Part shown: positions 4,743-5,719 of the stretch, piece by piece | How positions within the stretch are numbered: the first letter of the stretch is position 1 | Layout: each line of letters opens with the position of its first letter | Source of the DNA: Anaerolinea sp. | GTDB lineage: Bacteria; Chloroflexota; Anaerolineae; JAAEKA01 | Direction: 5' to 3' | Assembly (NCBI GenBank): GCA_014879765.1 | Contig: JACSRL010000068.1 | Location: forward strand, 1 to 5,719 | Length of the DNA stretch: 5,719 bases | Position numbers and translations under genes: made by a program | The notes under the pieces: generated by a model | What the model saw: the letters and a program-made list of their open reading frames with translations, nothing else | What the model was told of the DNA's origin: nothing | Databases searched by the model: none

Positions 4743-5719
4743 GTGTCCCGTTTTCTCTTCATCTCCCTCCCCCTGCGCGGCCATCTGGACTGGGGCGGCA
4801 TGTTGGCCACGGCCGCCACCCTGGCCGGACGGGGCCACGCGGTGGCCTGGGCCAGCGGCGCGGCCGTCGGGCCGGCGATTGCCGCGGCCGGCGTGGCGTT
4901 CGTCGAGCTGGAGGCCACCGGCTGGCAGACGCCCCCGCCGCTGCCGGACGACCTGCCGGCCCGGCAGCGGGAAGCGCTGCGCCAGCAACGCGCCCTGGAC
5001 GCCTGGCTCAGCCCGGTCGCGGTACTGCCGGCCGCGCAGGCCACCGGCCGCGTCCTCGGCGACTGGCAACCTGACGCGCTGCTGATCGAGCCCTACGCGG
5101 TGGCCGGCGCGCTGGCGGCCGAGCGGGCCGGGCTGCCGCTGGTGGTCTGTGGCCGGCCCGCGCTGCCCGACGGCGCCGCGCCCGTCACCCTGGCTGGCCG
5201 GCGGGCCAGCGATCTCTGCCATCAGGCTGGCGTGCCCGGCGCCTGCTGGGACCTGCGCACCGGCCAGGTGCGTTCTCCGCGGCTGCACATCGACTTTTTC
5301 AGCCGCCGCTGGTACGCCGACCTGCCGCAGATCGCCCCCCAGACCCGTTTCGTGGGCGCCGGCGCGGCCCCGGCCGCGTCCGACCCACTGGACCCGCCCA
5401 CGGTGCTGATCACCCTGGGCAGCCTGTTCAACCACGACCCGGTCTTCTTCCGTCTCGCGGCCGAGGCGGTGCTGCTGGAGGGGGGACAGCCGCTGGTGGC
5501 GACCGGCGCGGCCGACGCGCCCCCCCTCGACCTGCCCGCCGGCGTGGAGGTGCGCCCCTGGGTGGATTTCGACCAGACCCTGCCGCGGCTGGCCGGGATC
5601 ATCCACCACGGCGGCGTCGGCACCACCCATGCGGCGCTGCGCCATGGACTGCCGCAGGTGGCTGTGCCCCACGCCGGCGACCAGCAGCCGCAGGCCGGCC
5701 GCATCACCCAGGCCGGGGT
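4743..5719 (+). CDS. GT1/UGT glycosyltransferase, MGT/YjiC-like (3' partial)
   Basis: The frame runs 325 codons to the window edge without a stop, so the C-terminal part (perhaps 80-100 residues by family length) is missing. The N-terminus MSRFLFISLPLRGHLDWGG has the GT1 motif with H14, the likely catalytic base, and a second RGH at 30-32 (LAGRGHAVAWASG), as in the MGT, YjiC and sterol-glucosyltransferase group. Mid-protein VLITLGSLF opens the donor-binding domain. GVEVRPWVDFDQTLPRLAGIIHHGGVGTTHAALRHGLPQVAVPHAGDQ follows in order, broken here only by natural loops: the HHGGVGTTHAAL stretch (288-299) and the P309/D313-Q314 region form the nucleotide-sugar-binding signature. I infer an inverting enzyme using a nucleotide sugar on a lipid, sterol, carotenoid or other small hydrophobic acceptor. 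The acceptor cannot be read from the sequence. The start is fixed by an in-frame TAG at 4734 and agagagg at 4727-4733. A large palindromic spacer separates it from the GT4 gene, which argues for separate transcription. Confidence 0.88.
   Translation, partial: MSRFLFISLPLRGHLDWGGMLATAATLAGRGHAVAWASGAAVGPAIAAAGVAFVELEATGWQTPPPLPDDLPARQREALRQQRALDAWLSPVAVLPAAQATGRVLGDWQPDALLIEPYAVAGALAAERAGLPLVVCGRPALPDGAAPVTLAGRRASDLCHQAGVPGACWDLRTGQVRSPRLHIDFFSRRWYADLPQIAPQTRFVGAGAAPAASDPLDPPTVLITLGSLFNHDPVFFRLAAEAVLLEGGQPLVATGAADAPPLDLPAGVEVRPWVDFDQTLPRLAGIIHHGGVGTTHAALRHGLPQVAVPHAGDQQPQAGRITQAG

Noticed and set aside
4608..5672. Long antisense open frame of 354 codons
   Set aside because: Its translation is low-complexity (rich in Gly, Arg, Ala, Gln, His) with no recognisable motif. 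It is the shadow of the GT1 gene in GC-rich DNA, and its 3' end runs into the palindromic repeat.

Overview
The window is a GC-rich chromosomal segment with four protein-coding genes, all on the + strand. Both outer genes are cut by the window edges. The most likely source is a member of the Chloroflexota (Anaerolineae/Caldilineae-like). This rests on the (TPFPTV)n-type Thr/Pro linker in a C-terminally anchored surface protein, GTG starts, very high G+C at third codon positions, and gene spacers filled with repeats and palindromes. It is an inference from style, not a marker-gene assignment.

Layout: (1) 1-1547 is the 3' part of a gene for an extracellular, membrane-anchored protein. It has two homologous modules of about 160 residues, each bounded by a cysteine pair, then a Pro/Thr linker, a low-complexity stalk and a C-terminal transmembrane helix. 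A 48-bp in-frame tandem duplication lies at the window start. (2) 1548-1692 holds two inverted repeats. (3) 1693-2715 encodes a CelD/FemAB-like GNAT-fold acyltransferase. (4) 2711-2910 is a repeat tract: a 68-bp tandem duplication that includes the stop codon of the preceding gene, plus 7-bp-periodic GTAACTC-type repeats in both orientations. (5) 2945-4255 encodes a GT4-family glycosyltransferase resembling MshA and the sucrose-phosphate synthase group. (6) 4256-4742 is a 487-base spacer, mostly a large palindromic element whose right half is repeated once as a 144-bp direct tandem copy. (7) 4743-5719 is the 5' part of a GT1/UGT (MGT/YjiC-like) glycosyltransferase. It has no stop codon in the window, so a closed-ORF search misses it.

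How the genes may work together: one acyltransferase and two glycosyltransferases of different fold class (GT4 and GT1, both GT-B), next to a putative carbohydrate-binding surface protein, suggest cell-envelope glycan, glycolipid or glycosylated small-molecule biosynthesis. The spacers are long and repeat-filled, so a tight operon is not evident and each gene may have its own promoter. I saw no tRNA, rRNA, CRISPR array or transposase gene.
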